DNA of 64,000 bases from Salinicoccus cyprini (GCF_007713705.1 NZ_VMSJ01000002.1:186001-250000); one strand, 5' to 3'. Counted from the first letter of the stretch, positions 17,102 through 28,075 are shown. The notes: generated by a model from the letters alone, not told the origin. Program-made: numbers and translations.

Positions 17102-17530
17102 CTATTCGCTTGTCCCTTCCTCCGAATCACTGCTCGGATTCTCTTCCACAACCTCATCTACTTCCGGCATTTCTGAAGTATCGTCACTTCCGCCTGAAGA
17201 TTCCGTGGTTGCCTCTTCACTGGATTCAGCGGGCTCTTCCGTAGTTCCTTCCTCTGAGGTGCTGGTCGGGTTCTCTTCCACTACTTCGTCCACTTCAGGC
17301 ATTTCGGATGTATCTTCGCTGCCGTCTGAAGATTCCGTGGTTGCCTCTTCACTGGATTCAGCAGGCTCTTCCGTAGTTCCTTCCTCTGAAGTGTTGACTG
17401 GATTCTCCTCTACAACTTCATCCGCTTCCGGCATTTCGGATGTGTCTTCGCTCACTTCACCCTCTCCACATGCGGTCATCGCAAGTGATGCCGAAAGGAG
17501 GATACCTGCCATCATATATTTATTTTTCAT
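17102..17530 (-). CDS. Acidic repeat lipoprotein
   Basis: The 142-residue protein starts with a lipoprotein signal peptide ending in the lipobox MTAC (Cys21). Everything after it is two and a half copies of a 44-residue repeat: residues 28-71, 72-115 and 116-142, each opening with DTSEMPE and containing DEVVEENP and SEEGT. The mature chain is extremely acidic and Ser/Thr-rich, without aromatic or hydrophobic core residues, so it is probably disordered and exposed at the outer membrane face as a tether or spacer. No catalytic domain. The repeat number may vary between strains. Confidence 0.7.
   Translation of the reverse strand: MKNKYMMAGILLSASLAMTACGEGEVSEDTSEMPEADEVVEENPVNTSEEGTTEEPAESSEEATTESSDGSEDTSEMPEVDEVVEENPTSTSEEGTTEEPAESSEEATTESSGGSDDTSEMPEVDEVVEENPSSDSEEGTSE
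17105..17449 (-). repeat. 132-bp tandem repeats within lipoprotein gene
   Basis: The coding DNA contains two full 132-bp units and one partial unit, in phase with the reading frame. Long stretches are nearly identical between units, for example TCCGTGGTTGCCTCTTCACT on the plus strand occurs twice. The similarity at DNA level points to recent duplication or active homogenisation. Confidence 0.8.
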
Positions 17531-17677
17531 AGTTTTTCCTCCCGTTCATTATTCAATTATTATAATTTTCCCGCACGCTGAATGCTTCAAACGTTTTGGA
17601 AGTGTTCTCGAATGATATTGCGTTTTTCATCACATGGGCGTAAACTGATTTAGATAATAAAGTCGAGGAGGTGTCAC

Positions 17678-18316
17678 ATGTCGAGCAATGTAGCAAAACG
17701 CTGGCTGTTCTACGTAATAGGACTGGTCATACTTGCACTTGGCATATCACTGACCATCAAAGGGCGGCTTCTCGGTCTGGGTTCATGGGACGTGCTGCAC
17801 TATGGCCTGTGGCAGACCTTTGGTCTGACAATCGGAAGCTGGGCGATCATTGCCGGTGCCTCCATCGTTCTGGTCACTGCTATCTTTACCCGCCGTCTTC
17901 CTAAAGCAGGAGTCTACATCAATATGGTGGCGGTCGGACTGTTCATTGATGTATTCAACTGGCTTATCCCGGAATTTGAAGGCTGGTCCCAGCATATCAT
18001 CGTTTTTGCAATCGGCCTTTTTGTCATGGCTTTTGGCGTCGCCTTCTATATCACTCCGAATCTTGGAGCCGGACCGCGGGATACACTGATGCTGCTGCTG
18101 GTTGAAAAGTTCGGATTGAAAATATCGATGGCAAGGAATATCATGGAGCTGGGTGCTGCTGTGGCAGGATTCCTGCTTGGCGGACCGGTATTCATCGGTA
18201 CGCTCATCATCATTCTGTCTCTGGGTAAACTTATCGAAATATGGCTGCCCCTCACTCGCCGTCTGCTCGTCGGATTTCTCGGTGGGGAAGATAAGGAAAT
18301 CATCAAGATAATATAG
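17678..18316 (+). CDS. YczE/YitT-like membrane protein
   Basis: A 212-residue integral membrane protein with about five spans and the YczE/YyaS family features: GISLTIKGRLLGLGSWDVLHYG near the start and GVAFYITPNLGAGPRDTL in the middle. These two halves look like an internal duplication (GLGSWDVL and GAGPRDTL). Its function is unknown. A GAGGAGG site precedes the ATG. It lies 34 bases upstream of pbuG and may be co-transcribed with it. Confidence 0.75.
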   Translation: MSSNVAKRWLFYVIGLVILALGISLTIKGRLLGLGSWDVLHYGLWQTFGLTIGSWAIIAGASIVLVTAIFTRRLPKAGVYINMVAVGLFIDVFNWLIPEFEGWSQHIIVFAIGLFVMAFGVAFYITPNLGAGPRDTLMLLLVEKFGLKISMARNIMELGAAVAGFLLGGPVFIGTLIIILSLGKLIEIWLPLTRRLLVGFLGGEDKEIIKII

Positions 18317-18350
18317 TATCAAACAAACTGATCAAAGAATGGAGTAGGTT

Positions 18351-19685
18351 ATGAAAAAGTTTTTTGACTTCGAAGGAAATGGCACAAGCTACCGGCGTGA
18401 AATAATCGGGGGATTGACCACTTTCCTCTCCATGGCATACATACTCGCCGTCAACCCATCCATATTATCCCTGCAGGGTGTAGAAGGGATACCTGAAACG
18501 ATGCGCATGGATATGGACGCAGTCTTTGTTGCCACAGCACTTGCAGCATTCATCGGCTGTCTGGTGATGGGGCTATATGCAAAATATCCGATTGCGCTTG
18601 CGCCGGGAATGGGTCTGAATGCGTTCTTCGCTTTCACCGTCATCCTGACAATGGGAATCCCTTGGCAGACTGCACTGACAGGCGTTCTATTTTCCGGAGT
18701 GATCTTTGCGCTGCTGACCATCAGTGGTGTGAGGGAGTACATCATCAACTCCATTCCGATGGAAATGAAAATGGCAGTCAGCGCCGGTATCGGCTTCTTC
18801 ATCACGTTCGTAGGGCTGCAGGGTGCCGGCATCATTGTAACGGACGAATCGACGCTGGTCGGCCTTGGTGTGATTCACGATCCGACTGTACTTCTTGCTG
18901 TGGCAGGTCTGGTCATCACCGTCATCCTGATGGCAAGAAGAGTGCCGGGCGCGATATTCTTCGGTATGATCATCACTGCAATCATCGGTCTTATTTTCGG
19001 GCTTGTGCCGCTTCCTGAGAGCTTCATCGGTTCGGTTCCAAGCATAGAACCGACATTTGGTGCGGCATTCGAAGCATTTGCGAATCCAGCTGAAATATTC
19101 AATATCCAGTTTCTGATCGTTGTACTGACTTTCCTGTTTGTCGATTTCTTCGATACTGCAGGTACACTGGTCGGTGTAGCGAGCCAGGCGAATATGATCA
19201 AGGACAACAAGCTGCCGAGGGGCGGACGCGCACTGCTGTCCGACTCGATTGCAACAATCGCCGGTGCCATCTTCGGTACTTCGACGACAACGTCGTATGT
19301 CGAATCCACAGCGGGCGTGGCAGCAGGGGCAAGAACAGGCTTTGCAAGTGTCATCACCGGTGTGCTGTTCCTTCTGGCCATCTTCCTGTCTCCACTCATC
19401 GTCACTTTCACTTCCGAAGTGACAGCGCCTGCACTGATCATCGTCGGCGCACTCATGGTCTCAAATCTGTCCAAAGTGAGATGGGACCAGTTTGAAGTCG
19501 CAGTTCCGGCATTCCTGACCATGTTCATGATGCCGTTGACCTATAGTATCGCTACCGGCATCGCCATCGGTTTTGTCTTCTACCCCATCACCATGATCAT
19601 GGCCGGCAGAAGAAAAGAGATTCATCCGATCATGTATGGTCTGTTTGTGATTTTCATACTTTATTTTATATTTATGACTGAATAG
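18351..19685 (+). CDS. pbuG: Guanine/hypoxanthine permease (NCS2, AzgA/PbuG)
   Basis: The 444-residue permease shows AzgA-family signatures: GGLTTFLSMAYILAVNPSIL in segment 1, GMGLNAFFAF near residue 85, FDTAGTLVGVASQA near residue 270, and the TSTTTSYVESTAGVAAG block near residue 310. It imports purine bases with protons. In staphylococci the same gene lies just upstream of the S10 operon, as here. No purine riboswitch is seen in the 34 bases before the gene. Confidence 0.88.
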   Translation: MKKFFDFEGNGTSYRREIIGGLTTFLSMAYILAVNPSILSLQGVEGIPETMRMDMDAVFVATALAAFIGCLVMGLYAKYPIALAPGMGLNAFFAFTVILTMGIPWQTALTGVLFSGVIFALLTISGVREYIINSIPMEMKMAVSAGIGFFITFVGLQGAGIIVTDESTLVGLGVIHDPTVLLAVAGLVITVILMARRVPGAIFFGMIITAIIGLIFGLVPLPESFIGSVPSIEPTFGAAFEAFANPAEIFNIQFLIVVLTFLFVDFFDTAGTLVGVASQANMIKDNKLPRGGRALLSDSIATIAGAIFGTSTTTSYVESTAGVAAGARTGFASVITGVLFLLAIFLSPLIVTFTSEVTAPALIIVGALMVSNLSKVRWDQFEVAVPAFLTMFMMPLTYSIATGIAIGFVFYPITMIMAGRRKEIHPIMYGLFVIFILYFIFMTE

Positions 19686-19742
19686 ACATTGTAATTTGTA
19701 ACTGAATACTGTATAATTGGGCAGCGTATTGGCAGCCCGGTT

Positions 19743-19793
19743 GAAAAAGAGTGAAAAAATCTTGAGTTATCTATTGATTTTTTCACTCTTTTC
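19743..19793 (+). terminator. Hairpin after pbuG, overlapping the S10 promoter
   Basis: GAAAAAGAGTGAAAAAATC pairs with GATTTTTTCACTCTTTTC across a 14-base loop, with one bulged A. It may end pbuG transcription, although no separate T run follows. The right arm contains the -35 region of the S10 promoter. Confidence 0.55.
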
Positions 19794-19802
19794 GTGTAAT
19801 AT
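19774..19802 (+). promoter_or_regulatory. SigA promoter of the S10 operon
   Basis: The boxes TTGATT (19774-19779) and TAATAT (19797-19802) are 17 bases apart. The predicted start lies about 190 bases before rpsJ, leaving a long structured leader. Confidence 0.65.
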
Positions 19803-19809
19803 ATCTAAC

Positions 19810-19985
19810 GTTGGACTGAAATGGACGTGATATGTCCATGTTAAAGAACACACCGCCTTACATAAGAAGGCGCGCGTTTTCTGAATCGATGAAGCGAGAG
19901 GTTACTGACACGCCCGGCCGCTTTGCCATGGCAGCGTGCAAGAGAATTTTCGTGGAGAAGTCTATCAATCAATGATGACGACCAA
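19810..19985 (+). promoter_or_regulatory. S10 operon leader with several hairpins
   Basis: This 5' leader contains three inverted repeats: ATGGAC/GTCCAT (19821-19839); CGCCTT/AAGGCG (19854-19872), which is followed by CGCG and four T like an attenuator; and CACGC/GCGTG (19909-19938), which encloses a TGCCATGGCA palindrome. A leader of this length ahead of rpsJ suggests regulation by a ribosomal protein such as L4 or by transcription attenuation. Structure only, no ligand evidence. Confidence 0.5.
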
Positions 19986-19996
19986 AAGGAGGTTAA

Positions 19997-20308
<312 letters not shown>

Positions 20309-20333
20309 ATTATAGCAGGAGGTGCGACTTTCG

Positions 20334-20996
20334 ATGACCAAAGGAATCTTAGGTAGAAAAGTGGGAATGACTCAAGTTTTCGGAGAAAACGGCGAGCTTA
20401 TTCCAGTAACTGTAGTTGAAGCAGCAGGCAACGTAGTGCTGCAGAAGAAAACGGAAGAAACTGATGGATACAGTGCAGTACAAATCGGTTTCGACGACAA
20501 GCGTGAGTTCTTCGCAGGTGCGAGAACAAACAAATATGCAAACAAGGCTGAAACTGGACATGCTAAAGCATCCGGCAAAGCTCCTAAGCGCTTCGTACGC
20601 GAATTCAAAAATCTCGCAGCAGATGAATTCGAAGTCGGTCAAGAAGTCACTGTAGATACATTTGCAGCAGGCGACTTGGTAGACGTGACAGCAACATCCA
20701 AAGGTAAAGGTTTCCAGGGTGCGATCAAGCGTCACAACCAGAGCCGCGGACCTATGTCCCACGGTTCCCGCTACCACAGAAGACCTGGTTCAATGGGACA
20801 GGGTGCCGACCCATCACGCGTATTCAAAGGCAAAGCATTGCCAGGACGCATGGGCGGAGAAACTGTTACACTGCAGAATCTTGAAATCGTCAAAGTGGAC
20901 GCAGAACGCAACGTCATCCTTGTAAAAGGCAACGTGCCTGGTCCACGTAAAGGATATGTAAAAATCGCAACAGCAATCAAAAAAGGTGTTAAATAA
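20334..20996 (+). CDS. rplC: 50S ribosomal protein L3
   Basis: The 220-residue protein opens [20 protein letters not shown], typical of L3, and has the [20 protein letters not shown] loop that reaches the peptidyl transferase centre. The frame is open from 20322, but the ATG at 20334 is right for homologues and has GGAGGTG upstream. Confidence 0.98.
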   Translation: MTKGILGRKVGMTQVFGENGELIPVTVVEAAGNVVLQKKTEETDGYSAVQIGFDDKREFFAGARTNKYANKAETGHAKASGKAPKRFVREFKNLAADEFEVGQEVTVDTFAAGDLVDVTATSKGKGFQGAIKRHNQSRGPMSHGSRYHRRPGSMGQGADPSRVFKGKALPGRMGGETVTLQNLEIVKVDAERNVILVKGNVPGPRKGYVKIATAIKKGVK

Positions 20997-21026
20997 TAGT
21001 AATTTAGGAAGGGAGGATTTAACACA

Positions 21027-21650
21027 ATGGCAAGCGTAGATGTATTAACTAAAGAAGGAAGCAAAGTTAATTCTATAGAACTCAACCAGGATATCTTCGG
21101 CATTGAGCCGAACCAGCATGTGCTTTTTGAAGCAGTGAACCTGCAGCGTGCGTCACTTCGCCGTGGTACCCACTCAGTCAAGAACCGTTCTGCAGTCAGC
21201 GGTGGTGGTAAGAAACCATTCAGACAAAAAGGAACAGGTAATGCACGTCAAGGTACAATCCGTGCACCTCACTACCGTGGAGGTGGAGTAGTATTCGGCC
21301 CTACGCCAAGAAGCTACTCTTACAAAATGCCTAGAAAAATGCGTCGTCTGGCTCTTCGCTCAGCACTGTCCGCAAAAGTTAATGAAGAAGCATTGACTGT
21401 TGTCGACAGCCTGTCACTTGAAACGCCGAAGACAAAAGACTTCACAGCAATTCTTGAAAATCTGAACGCAAACAGAAAAGTACTGCTTGTACTTGAAGGC
21501 GAAGATGTAAATGTCGAACTTTCATCCCGTAACCTGCAAGGTGTTACAGTGTTGACACCAGAGCAGCTCAACGTACTCGACATCCTTTCTGCAGACCGTG
21601 TTATTTTCACTGAAGGTGCTATCAATAAAGCAGAGGAGGTGCTTCTGTAA
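21027..21650 (+). CDS. rplD: 50S ribosomal protein L4
   Basis: The 207-residue L4 has the extended exit-tunnel loop, [20 protein letters not shown] (about residues 63-82). L4 is the operon repressor in some bacteria, which makes it a candidate ligand of the leader upstream. Its stop overlaps the next start (TAATG). Confidence 0.97.
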   Translation: MASVDVLTKEGSKVNSIELNQDIFGIEPNQHVLFEAVNLQRASLRRGTHSVKNRSAVSGGGKKPFRQKGTGNARQGTIRAPHYRGGGVVFGPTPRSYSYKMPRKMRRLALRSALSAKVNEEALTVVDSLSLETPKTKDFTAILENLNANRKVLLVLEGEDVNVELSSRNLQGVTVLTPEQLNVLDILSADRVIFTEGAINKAEEVLL

Positions 21651-21922
21651 TGGATGCACGCGATATCATTAAACGCCCGGTAATCACTGAGCGTTCTGCT
21701 GACTTGATGTCCATGGACAAATACACATTTGAAGTGGATGTAAAAGCAAACAAAACACAAGTTAAATATGCAGTTGAAAAGATCTTTGACGTCAAAGTCG
21801 ACAAAGTGAACATAATGAACTACAAGCCGAAGAAGAAACGTATGGGACGTTACAGCGGCTATACAAGAAAAAGAAGAAAAGCAATCGTGACACTTAAAGA
21901 AGGTACTATCGAAATATTCTAA
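21650..21922 (+). CDS. rplW: 50S ribosomal protein L23
   Basis: This 90-residue protein starts [20 protein letters not shown], the usual L23 opening, and contains the [14 protein letters not shown] segment. L23 lies at the tunnel exit and docks trigger factor and SRP. Translationally coupled to rplD. Confidence 0.97.
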   Translation: MDARDIIKRPVITERSADLMSMDKYTFEVDVKANKTQVKYAVEKIFDVKVDKVNIMNYKPKKKRMGRYSGYTRKRRKAIVTLKEGTIEIF

Positions 21923-21953
21923 TCAACAATTACCAATAAGGAGGTAAAACGAG

Positions 21954-22790
21954 ATGGCGATTAAAAAATATAAGCCGACCACCAACGCTCGTCGTAATAT
22001 GACTGGCTCCGACTTCGCTGAGATCACATCAACGACGCCGGAACGGTCACTATTACAGCCGCTGCCGAAAAAAGCGGGACGTAACAACCAAGGTAGAATC
22101 ACAGTACGTCACAAAGGTGGCGGACACAAACGTCAATACAGAGTAATCGACTTCAAACGTATCAAAGATGGCGTACCAGGTCGTGTAACTCAGATTGAAT
22201 ATGATCCAAACCGTTCAGCGAACATCGCGCTGGTTGTATATGCAGATGGTGAGAAAAGCTACATCATTGCACCTAAAGGTGTAACAGTAGGACACGAAAT
22301 CATGAGTGGCCCGGAAGCGGACATCAAAGTTGGTAACGCACTGGCACTTACTGATATTCCTGTAGGTACAACAATCCACAATATCGAACTTAAACCAGGC
22401 AGAGGCGGCCAGCTGGTGAGATCAGCCGGTGCAAGTGCCCAGGTTCTCGGTAAGGAAGGTAAATATGTTCTTGTCAGACTCCGTTCTGGTGAAGTACGTA
22501 TGATCCTTGCAACTTGCCGCGCAACTGTCGGTTCTGTCGGTAACGAACAGCACGAACTGATCAACATCGGTAAGGCGGGTCGTTCAAGATGGAAGAGACA
22601 ACGCCCTACAGTTCGTGGTTCCGTCATGAACCCTAACGATCACCCACACGGTGGTGGTGAAGGCCGTGCGCCAATCGGACGTCCGTCACCAATGTCTCCT
22701 TGGGGTAAACCAACCCTCGGTAAGAAGACACGTAAAGGCAAGAATCGTTCTGATAAGCTCATCGTAAGAGGACGTAAGAAGAAGAAATAA
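21954..22790 (+). CDS. rplB: 50S ribosomal protein L2
   Basis: The 278-residue protein is full length. It opens [20 protein letters not shown], and the C-terminal [20 protein letters not shown] block includes the conserved histidine near the peptidyl transferase centre. L2 bridges the subunits. GGAGG upstream. Confidence 0.98.
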   Translation: MAIKKYKPTTNARRNMTGSDFAEITSTTPERSLLQPLPKKAGRNNQGRITVRHKGGGHKRQYRVIDFKRIKDGVPGRVTQIEYDPNRSANIALVVYADGEKSYIIAPKGVTVGHEIMSGPEADIKVGNALALTDIPVGTTIHNIELKPGRGGQLVRSAGASAQVLGKEGKYVLVRLRSGEVRMILATCRATVGSVGNEQHELINIGKAGRSRWKRQRPTVRGSVMNPNDHPHGGGEGRAPIGRPSPMSPWGKPTLGKKTRKGKNRSDKLIVRGRKKKK

Positions 22791-22803
22791 TGAAACCAAA
22801 GTA

Positions 22804-22828
22804 GTGTGCGGATTCTACATCCGCACGC
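22804..22828 (+). promoter_or_regulatory. Intercistronic hairpin between rplB and rpsS
   Basis: GTGTGCGGA and TCCGCACGC form a nine-base stem (one G-U pair) around a seven-base loop in an otherwise very compact operon. There is no T run after it, so it more probably affects mRNA stability or S19 translation than termination. Confidence 0.5.
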
Positions 22829-22850
22829 ATTATTGGAAGGAGGCGCCAAA

Positions 22851-23129
22851 ATGGCTCGCAGTCTTAAAAAAGGACCTTTTGTTGACGATCACCTCATGAA
22901 CAAGGTGGAAAAACTCAACGAAGATAACAAAAAAAGTGTAATCAAAACATGGTCACGCCGTTCTACAATCTTCCCTAACTTCATCGGTCATACAATCGCT
23001 GTATATGATGGACGCAAACATGTACCGGTATATGTAACTGAAGATATGGTCGGTCACAAGCTTGGAGAATTCGCTCCAACGAGAACGTTCAAAGGCCACG
23101 GAAACGACGACAAGAAAACAAGACGATAA
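22851..23129 (+). CDS. rpsS: 30S ribosomal protein S19
   Basis: The 92-residue product [20 protein letters not shown] is S19, with the C-terminal [11 protein letters not shown] block. The ATG at 22851 has AAGGAGG upstream; the open frame back to 22806 covers the hairpin and is not coding. Confidence 0.98.
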   Translation: MARSLKKGPFVDDHLMNKVEKLNEDNKKSVIKTWSRRSTIFPNFIGHTIAVYDGRKHVPVYVTEDMVGHKLGEFAPTRTFKGHGNDDKKTRR

Positions 23130-23160
23130 GGTATAAGACGGAATAAAGGAGGAACGAAAG

Positions 23161-23544
23161 ATGCAAGCGAAAGCAGTTGCAAAAACAGTTAGAATTGCTC
23201 CCCGCAAAGCGAGAATGGTTCTTGACCTCATTCGCGGTAAAGAAGTCGGAGAAGCGATCGCAATTCTCAAACTAACAAACAAAAGAACTTCGCCGGTAGT
23301 TGAAAAGCTGCTCAAATCAGCAGTAGCCAATGCTGAGCACAACTACGACATGGACATCGACAGCCTATATGTTTCTGAAGCATATGCCAACGAAGGTCCA
23401 ACATTGAAACGTTTCCGTCCACGTGCACAAGGCCGTGCGACAAAGATCAACAAACGTACTAGTCATATCACTATTGTTGTTTCAGAACCTTCAACTGAAG
23501 AAGTTCAGGAAACAGAAGAAACAAAAGTAGAAGAGAACGCATAA
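23161..23544 (+). CDS. rplV: 50S ribosomal protein L22
   Basis: The 127-residue protein has the L22 signature [20 protein letters not shown] at the start and the tunnel-lining [20 protein letters not shown] hairpin. The family core is about 113-117 residues; the extra C-terminal tail is acidic ([15 protein letters not shown]), as seen in other Firmicutes. Confidence 0.97.
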   Translation: MQAKAVAKTVRIAPRKARMVLDLIRGKEVGEAIAILKLTNKRTSPVVEKLLKSAVANAEHNYDMDIDSLYVSEAYANEGPTLKRFRPRAQGRATKINKRTSHITIVVSEPSTEEVQETEETKVEENA

Positions 23545-23566
23545 CAACCACAAGGAGGGAATTAAT

Positions 23567-24211
23567 TTGGGTCAGAAGATAAATCCTATTGGGCTTCGTA
23601 CTGGTATCATCCGTGATTGGGAGGCTAAGTGGTACGCAGAGAAAGACTTTGCAGACCTGCTGCACGAAGACCTTAAAATTCGTGAATATATCGAAAATAA
23701 TCTTAAAGATGCAGCTGTTTCAAAAGTTGAAATTGAACGCGCTGCAAACCGTGTAAACATTGCGCTTCACACTGGCAAACCTGGTATGGTGATCGGTAAA
23801 GGCGGTAGCGAGATCGACAAGCTGCGTACTGCACTGACAAATATCACAGGCAAGAAAATCCACATTAATGTTGTTGAAGTCAAGAAAGTTGATATGGATG
23901 CGAAGCTGGTTGCTGAAAACATTGCACGCCAACTTGAAAACCGTGTATCTTTCCGTAGAGCACAAAAACAAGTACTACAAAGAGCGATGAAAGCTGGAGC
24001 TAAAGGTATTAAAACACAAGTTTCAGGTCGTCTCGGTGGCGCAGATATCGCACGTTCTGAAGGATACAGCGAAGGAACAGTTCCACTGCATACTCTTCGT
24101 GCAGACATAGACTATGCACATGAAGAGGCAGATACAACATACGGTAAACTCGGTGTTAAAGTATGGATCTACCGTGGAGAAGTTCTTCCTGTCAAGAATG
24201 ACAAAAAGTAA
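23567..24211 (+). CDS. rpsC: 30S ribosomal protein S3
   Basis: The 214-residue protein is read from a TTG (codons for [11 protein letters not shown]) preceded by AAGGAGGG. The KH domain motif VIGKGGSEI is near residue 75, and the [21 protein letters not shown]-terminal block is intact. S3 forms part of the mRNA entry channel. Confidence 0.97.
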   Translation: MGQKINPIGLRTGIIRDWEAKWYAEKDFADLLHEDLKIREYIENNLKDAAVSKVEIERAANRVNIALHTGKPGMVIGKGGSEIDKLRTALTNITGKKIHINVVEVKKVDMDAKLVAENIARQLENRVSFRRAQKQVLQRAMKAGAKGIKTQVSGRLGGADIARSEGYSEGTVPLHTLRADIDYAHEEADTTYGKLGVKVWIYRGEVLPVKNDKK

Positions 24212-24226
24212 AGGAGGAAAATAACA

Positions 24227-24661
24227 ATGCTATTACCTAAAAGAGTAAAATACCGTCGTCAACATCGTCCGGATACTAAAGGACGCGCAAAAGGCGGAAC
24301 TGAAGTAAGTTTCGGTGAATACGGACTGCAGGCAACAACGACAGCCTGGGTCACTTCCAGACAGATTGAAGCTGCGCGTATCGCAATGACGCGTTATATG
24401 AAGCGTGGCGGTAAAGTATGGATCAGTATTTTCCCGCATACACCTTATACTAAAAAACCATTGGAAGTACGTATGGGTTCCGGTAAAGGTGCTGTAGAAG
24501 GCTGGATGGCAGTAGTTAAGCCTGGCCGTATTATGTTCGAAGTTTCGGGTGTCCCAGAAGAGGTAGCTAGAGAAGCACTTCGTCTCGCGAGCCACAAACT
24601 TCCAGTAAAAACCAAGATTGTTAAACGTGAAGAATTAGGTGGTGATACGAATGAAAGCTAA
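24227..24661 (+). CDS. rplP: 50S ribosomal protein L16
   Basis: The 144-residue protein opens [20 protein letters not shown] and has the [17 protein letters not shown] core typical of L16. Its last 11 bases overlap rpmC. Confidence 0.98.
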   Translation: MLLPKRVKYRRQHRPDTKGRAKGGTEVSFGEYGLQATTTAWVTSRQIEAARIAMTRYMKRGGKVWISIFPHTPYTKKPLEVRMGSGKGAVEGWMAVVKPGRIMFEVSGVPEEVAREALRLASHKLPVKTKIVKREELGGDTNES

Positions 24662-24860
24662 TGAAATCCGTGATCTGACAACTTCCGAAATTGAAAATAA
24701 CGTCAAAGAACTGAAGGAAGAGCTCTTCAACCTACGCTTTCAACTAGCTACTGGTCAGCTAGAGAACACTGCTCGTATCAAAGAGGTTAGAAAAACTATC
24801 GCTAGAATGAAAACAACTATCCGCGCGAGAGAGCTCGACGAAGCGAAAGCAAGCCAATAA
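24651..24860 (+). CDS. rpmC: 50S ribosomal protein L29
   Basis: The 69-residue protein [20 protein letters not shown] has the [16 protein letters not shown] signature of L29. The start at 24651 has AGGTGG inside the end of rplP, giving an 11-base overlap; an in-frame ATG at 24639 is less likely. Confidence 0.97.
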   Translation: MKANEIRDLTTSEIENNVKELKEELFNLRFQLATGQLENTARIKEVRKTIARMKTTIRARELDEAKASQ

Positions 24861-24881
24861 TATTAAAGGGAGGCTCATATA

Positions 24882-25145
24882 GTGGAAGGTAAAAACGAAC
24901 GTAAAGTTTACCAAGGTCGCGTAGTGTCCGACAAGATGGACAAAACGATCACAGTAGTCGTTGAAACACAGAAAAGACATCCGATCATTGGCAAACGTGT
25001 CAAATACTCTAAAAAATACAAAGCGCATGATGAGCACAACACTGCAAAAACTGGTGACGTAGTAAGAATCGAAGAAACACGTCCACTATCAGCAACTAAA
25101 CGTTTCCGTCTCGTGGAAATCGTTGTTGAAGCAGTAGTCATCTAA
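24882..25145 (+). CDS. rpsQ: 30S ribosomal protein S17
   Basis: The 87-residue protein uses a GTG start (24882) with GGGAGG upstream. The motif [15 protein letters not shown] and the C-terminal [16 protein letters not shown] segment identify S17, an early-assembling protein. Confidence 0.97.
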   Translation: MEGKNERKVYQGRVVSDKMDKTITVVVETQKRHPIIGKRVKYSKKYKAHDEHNTAKTGDVVRIEETRPLSATKRFRLVEIVVEAVVI

Positions 25146-25159
25146 ACTATCGAGGATAA

Positions 25160-25543
<384 letters not shown>

Positions 25544-25573
25544 TCGACATTTAAACAAGGAGGTGCGATTCCC

Positions 25574-25906
25574 ATGCACGTAAGATCTGGAGACAAAGTC
25601 GTTGTAATCAGCGGTAAAGATAAAGGCAAAGAGGGCACTGTACTTAAATCAATCCCTGCTAAAAACCGTGTCATCGTCGAAGGCGTCAATATGATGAAGA
25701 AACATCTTAAACCTTCACAGATGAACCCTGAAGGCGGCATCCTCGAAACAGAGGCGGCTATCCACGTATCCAACGTTATGCACGTTGACCCTGAATCAGG
25801 CGAACGCACTCGCATCCGTCATGAAGTTAAAGAAGACGGAACTAAAGTGAGAGTAGCTGTAAAATCAGGAAAAGAAATTCCGACTGTAAAATACGAAAAA
25901 AATTAA
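25574..25906 (+). CDS. rplX: 50S ribosomal protein L24
   Basis: A 110-residue L24 with the KOW motif [20 protein letters not shown] (about residues 7-26). L24 initiates 50S assembly. Slightly longer than the common 103-105 residues. GGAGGTG site. Confidence 0.97.
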   Translation: MHVRSGDKVVVISGKDKGKEGTVLKSIPAKNRVIVEGVNMMKKHLKPSQMNPEGGILETEAAIHVSNVMHVDPESGERTRIRHEVKEDGTKVRVAVKSGKEIPTVKYEKN

Positions 25907-25931
25907 TTAGTAATGGAAGGAGGTCCATCCA

Positions 25932-26471
25932 ATGGCACGTTTGAAAGAAAAATACAATGAACAGATCAAAAACGAACTTGTTAGCAAATTCAACTATTCT
26001 TCTGTAATGGAAGTACCAAAAATCGAGAAGATTGTTGTAAACATGGGTGTTGGTGATGCAGTTCAGAACTCTAAAGTACTCGATACAGCAGTAGAAGAAC
26101 TACAGGCAATTACAGGTCAGAAGCCGGTAATCACCAAAGCTAAAAAATCCATCGCAACTTTCCGCCTGCGTGAAGGTATGCCAATCGGAGCTAAAGTTAC
26201 ACTTCGTGGAGAAAGAATGTATGATTTCCTGGATAAACTGATTTCAGTATCCCTCCCACGTGTAAGAGACTTCAGAGGTATTTCCAAAAAAGCGTTTGAT
26301 GGACGCGGCAACTACACACTCGGTGTCAAAGAACAGCTTATCTTCCCTGAAATCGACTACGATAAAGTATCCAAAGTAAGAGGTATGGATATTGTTGTCG
26401 TTACAACAGCGAACACAGACGAAGAAGCACGTGAGCTGCTTACCCAGTTCGGTATGCCATTTCAAAAGTAA
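25932..26471 (+). CDS. rplE: 50S ribosomal protein L5
   Basis: The 179-residue protein has the [19 protein letters not shown] signature near residue 35 and [16 protein letters not shown]-like C-terminus ([11 protein letters not shown]). L5 binds 5S rRNA in the central protuberance. Confidence 0.98.
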   Translation: MARLKEKYNEQIKNELVSKFNYSSVMEVPKIEKIVVNMGVGDAVQNSKVLDTAVEELQAITGQKPVITKAKKSIATFRLREGMPIGAKVTLRGERMYDFLDKLISVSLPRVRDFRGISKKAFDGRGNYTLGVKEQLIFPEIDYDKVSKVRGMDIVVVTTANTDEEARELLTQFGMPFQK

Positions 26472-26478
26472 GCTATAA

Positions 26479-26676
<198 letters not shown>

Positions 26677-26706
26677 TCGCCATAAATTGAAAGGAGGCAA
26701 TTAGTA

Positions 26707-27105
26707 ATGACAATCTCAGATCCAATTGCAGATATGCTGACTCGCATCAGAAATGCGAATATCGTGAGACATGAAACACTTGAAATCCCTGCATCCAATA
26801 TCAAAAAGGAAATTGCAGAGATTCTTAAATCAGAAGGTTTTATCAAAAACGTAGAATATATCGAAGACGACAAGCAAGGAGTCATCCGTGTATTCCTCAA
26901 ATATGGTAGCAAGAACGAAAGAGTTATCACTGGATTGAAACGTATCTCAAAGCCTGGTCTTAGAGTATACGCTCAAAGAGAAGAGCTTCCAAAAGTCCTT
27001 AATGGTCTTGGCGTTGCACTGATCTCAACATCCGAAGGTGTGCTTACAGATAAAGAAGCACGCAAAAGAAATATCGGCGGGGAAGTTCTCGCATACGTTT
27101 GGTAA
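26707..27105 (+). CDS. rpsH: 30S ribosomal protein S8
   Basis: The 132-residue product [20 protein letters not shown] is S8, with the C-terminal [20 protein letters not shown] block. S8 organises the central 16S domain and represses the spc operon in E. coli. Confidence 0.98.
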   Translation: MTISDPIADMLTRIRNANIVRHETLEIPASNIKKEIAEILKSEGFIKNVEYIEDDKQGVIRVFLKYGSKNERVITGLKRISKPGLRVYAQREELPKVLNGLGVALISTSEGVLTDKEARKRNIGGEVLAYVW

Positions 27106-27129
27106 TCAATTAACAGGAGGTGCAAATAA

Positions 27130-27666
27130 ATGAGCCGTGTAGGTAAACGTATTATTGAAATACCAAGTGATGTTACAGTTGACATCAATGGATCTACTGT
27201 TACTGTTAAAGGTCCCAAAGGTGAACTTGTTAACACATTTAACGAAGAAATGACTTATGAAATGGAAGACAATACACTACAGGTCGTAAGACCAAGTGAT
27301 TCCAAAGAACACCGTACAAATCATGGTACAACGCGTGCCCTGATCAACAACATGGTCGTTGGAGTATCACAAGGATTCTCCAAAGAACTTGAGCTTGTCG
27401 GTGTCGGTTACCGTGCGCAGATGCAAGGCAGCAAACTGGTACTCAGTGTTGGGCTTTCTCACCCGGTTGAATTCGAACCTTCCGAGGATCTTTCCATTTC
27501 AGTGGATGGCAATACGAACGTCAAGGTTGAAGGCATCAACAAAGAAAGCGTTGGCGCTCTTGCTTCCAAAATCCGTGCCGTACGTCCACCTGAACCTTAC
27601 AAAGGAAAAGGGATCCGCTACAAAGGCGAACTTATACGCCGTAAAGAAGGAAAAACTGGTAAATAA
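27130..27666 (+). CDS. rplF: 50S ribosomal protein L6
   Basis: The 178-residue protein opens [20 protein letters not shown] and ends with the L6 signature [22 protein letters not shown] site. Confidence 0.98.
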   Translation: MSRVGKRIIEIPSDVTVDINGSTVTVKGPKGELVNTFNEEMTYEMEDNTLQVVRPSDSKEHRTNHGTTRALINNMVVGVSQGFSKELELVGVGYRAQMQGSKLVLSVGLSHPVEFEPSEDLSISVDGNTNVKVEGINKESVGALASKIRAVRPPEPYKGKGIRYKGELIRRKEGKTGK

Positions 27667-27691
27667 TCTATAAAGTGAGGAGTGAACATCA

Positions 27692-28054
27692 ATGATCGCT
27701 AAGATTGATAAAAATAAAGTGCGTCAAAAAAGACATCAGCGTGTACGCAGCAAACTTTCTGGCACTTCAGAAAGACCACGTCTTAATGTCTATCGCTCTA
27801 ACAAGCATATCTATGCTCAGTTGATTGATGACAGCCAAAAAGTGACACTGGCAAGTGCTTCTACACAAGATTCCGATTTCAACAGCAATATCGGATCAAA
27901 CGTAGACGCAGCTGCTGAAGTAGGCACACTGATCGCAAAACGTGCTAAAGACAAAGGTATTGAAAGCGTAGTATTCGACCGCGGTGGATATCTATACCAC
28001 GGACGCGTGAAAGCACTCGCAGAGGCTGCCCGCGAAAACGGTCTGCAATTCTAA
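27692..28054 (+). CDS. rplR: 50S ribosomal protein L18
   Basis: The 120-residue protein has the arginine-rich N-terminus and [20 protein letters not shown] segment of L18, and ends [20 protein letters not shown]. It binds 5S rRNA with L5. Confidence 0.98.
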   Translation: MIAKIDKNKVRQKRHQRVRSKLSGTSERPRLNVYRSNKHIYAQLIDDSQKVTLASASTQDSDFNSNIGSNVDAAAEVGTLIAKRAKDKGIESVVFDRGGYLYHGRVKALAEAARENGLQF

Positions 28055-28075
28055 TCGAAGGAGGGAATAACATTT

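Noticed and set aside
17105-17449. Repeats considered as a CRISPR array
   Set aside because: The units are 132 bp, contiguous without spacers and in frame with a lipoprotein gene.
18317-18350. Purine riboswitch before pbuG
   Set aside because: Only 34 bases separate the genes, too short for the aptamer, and no characteristic loops are visible.
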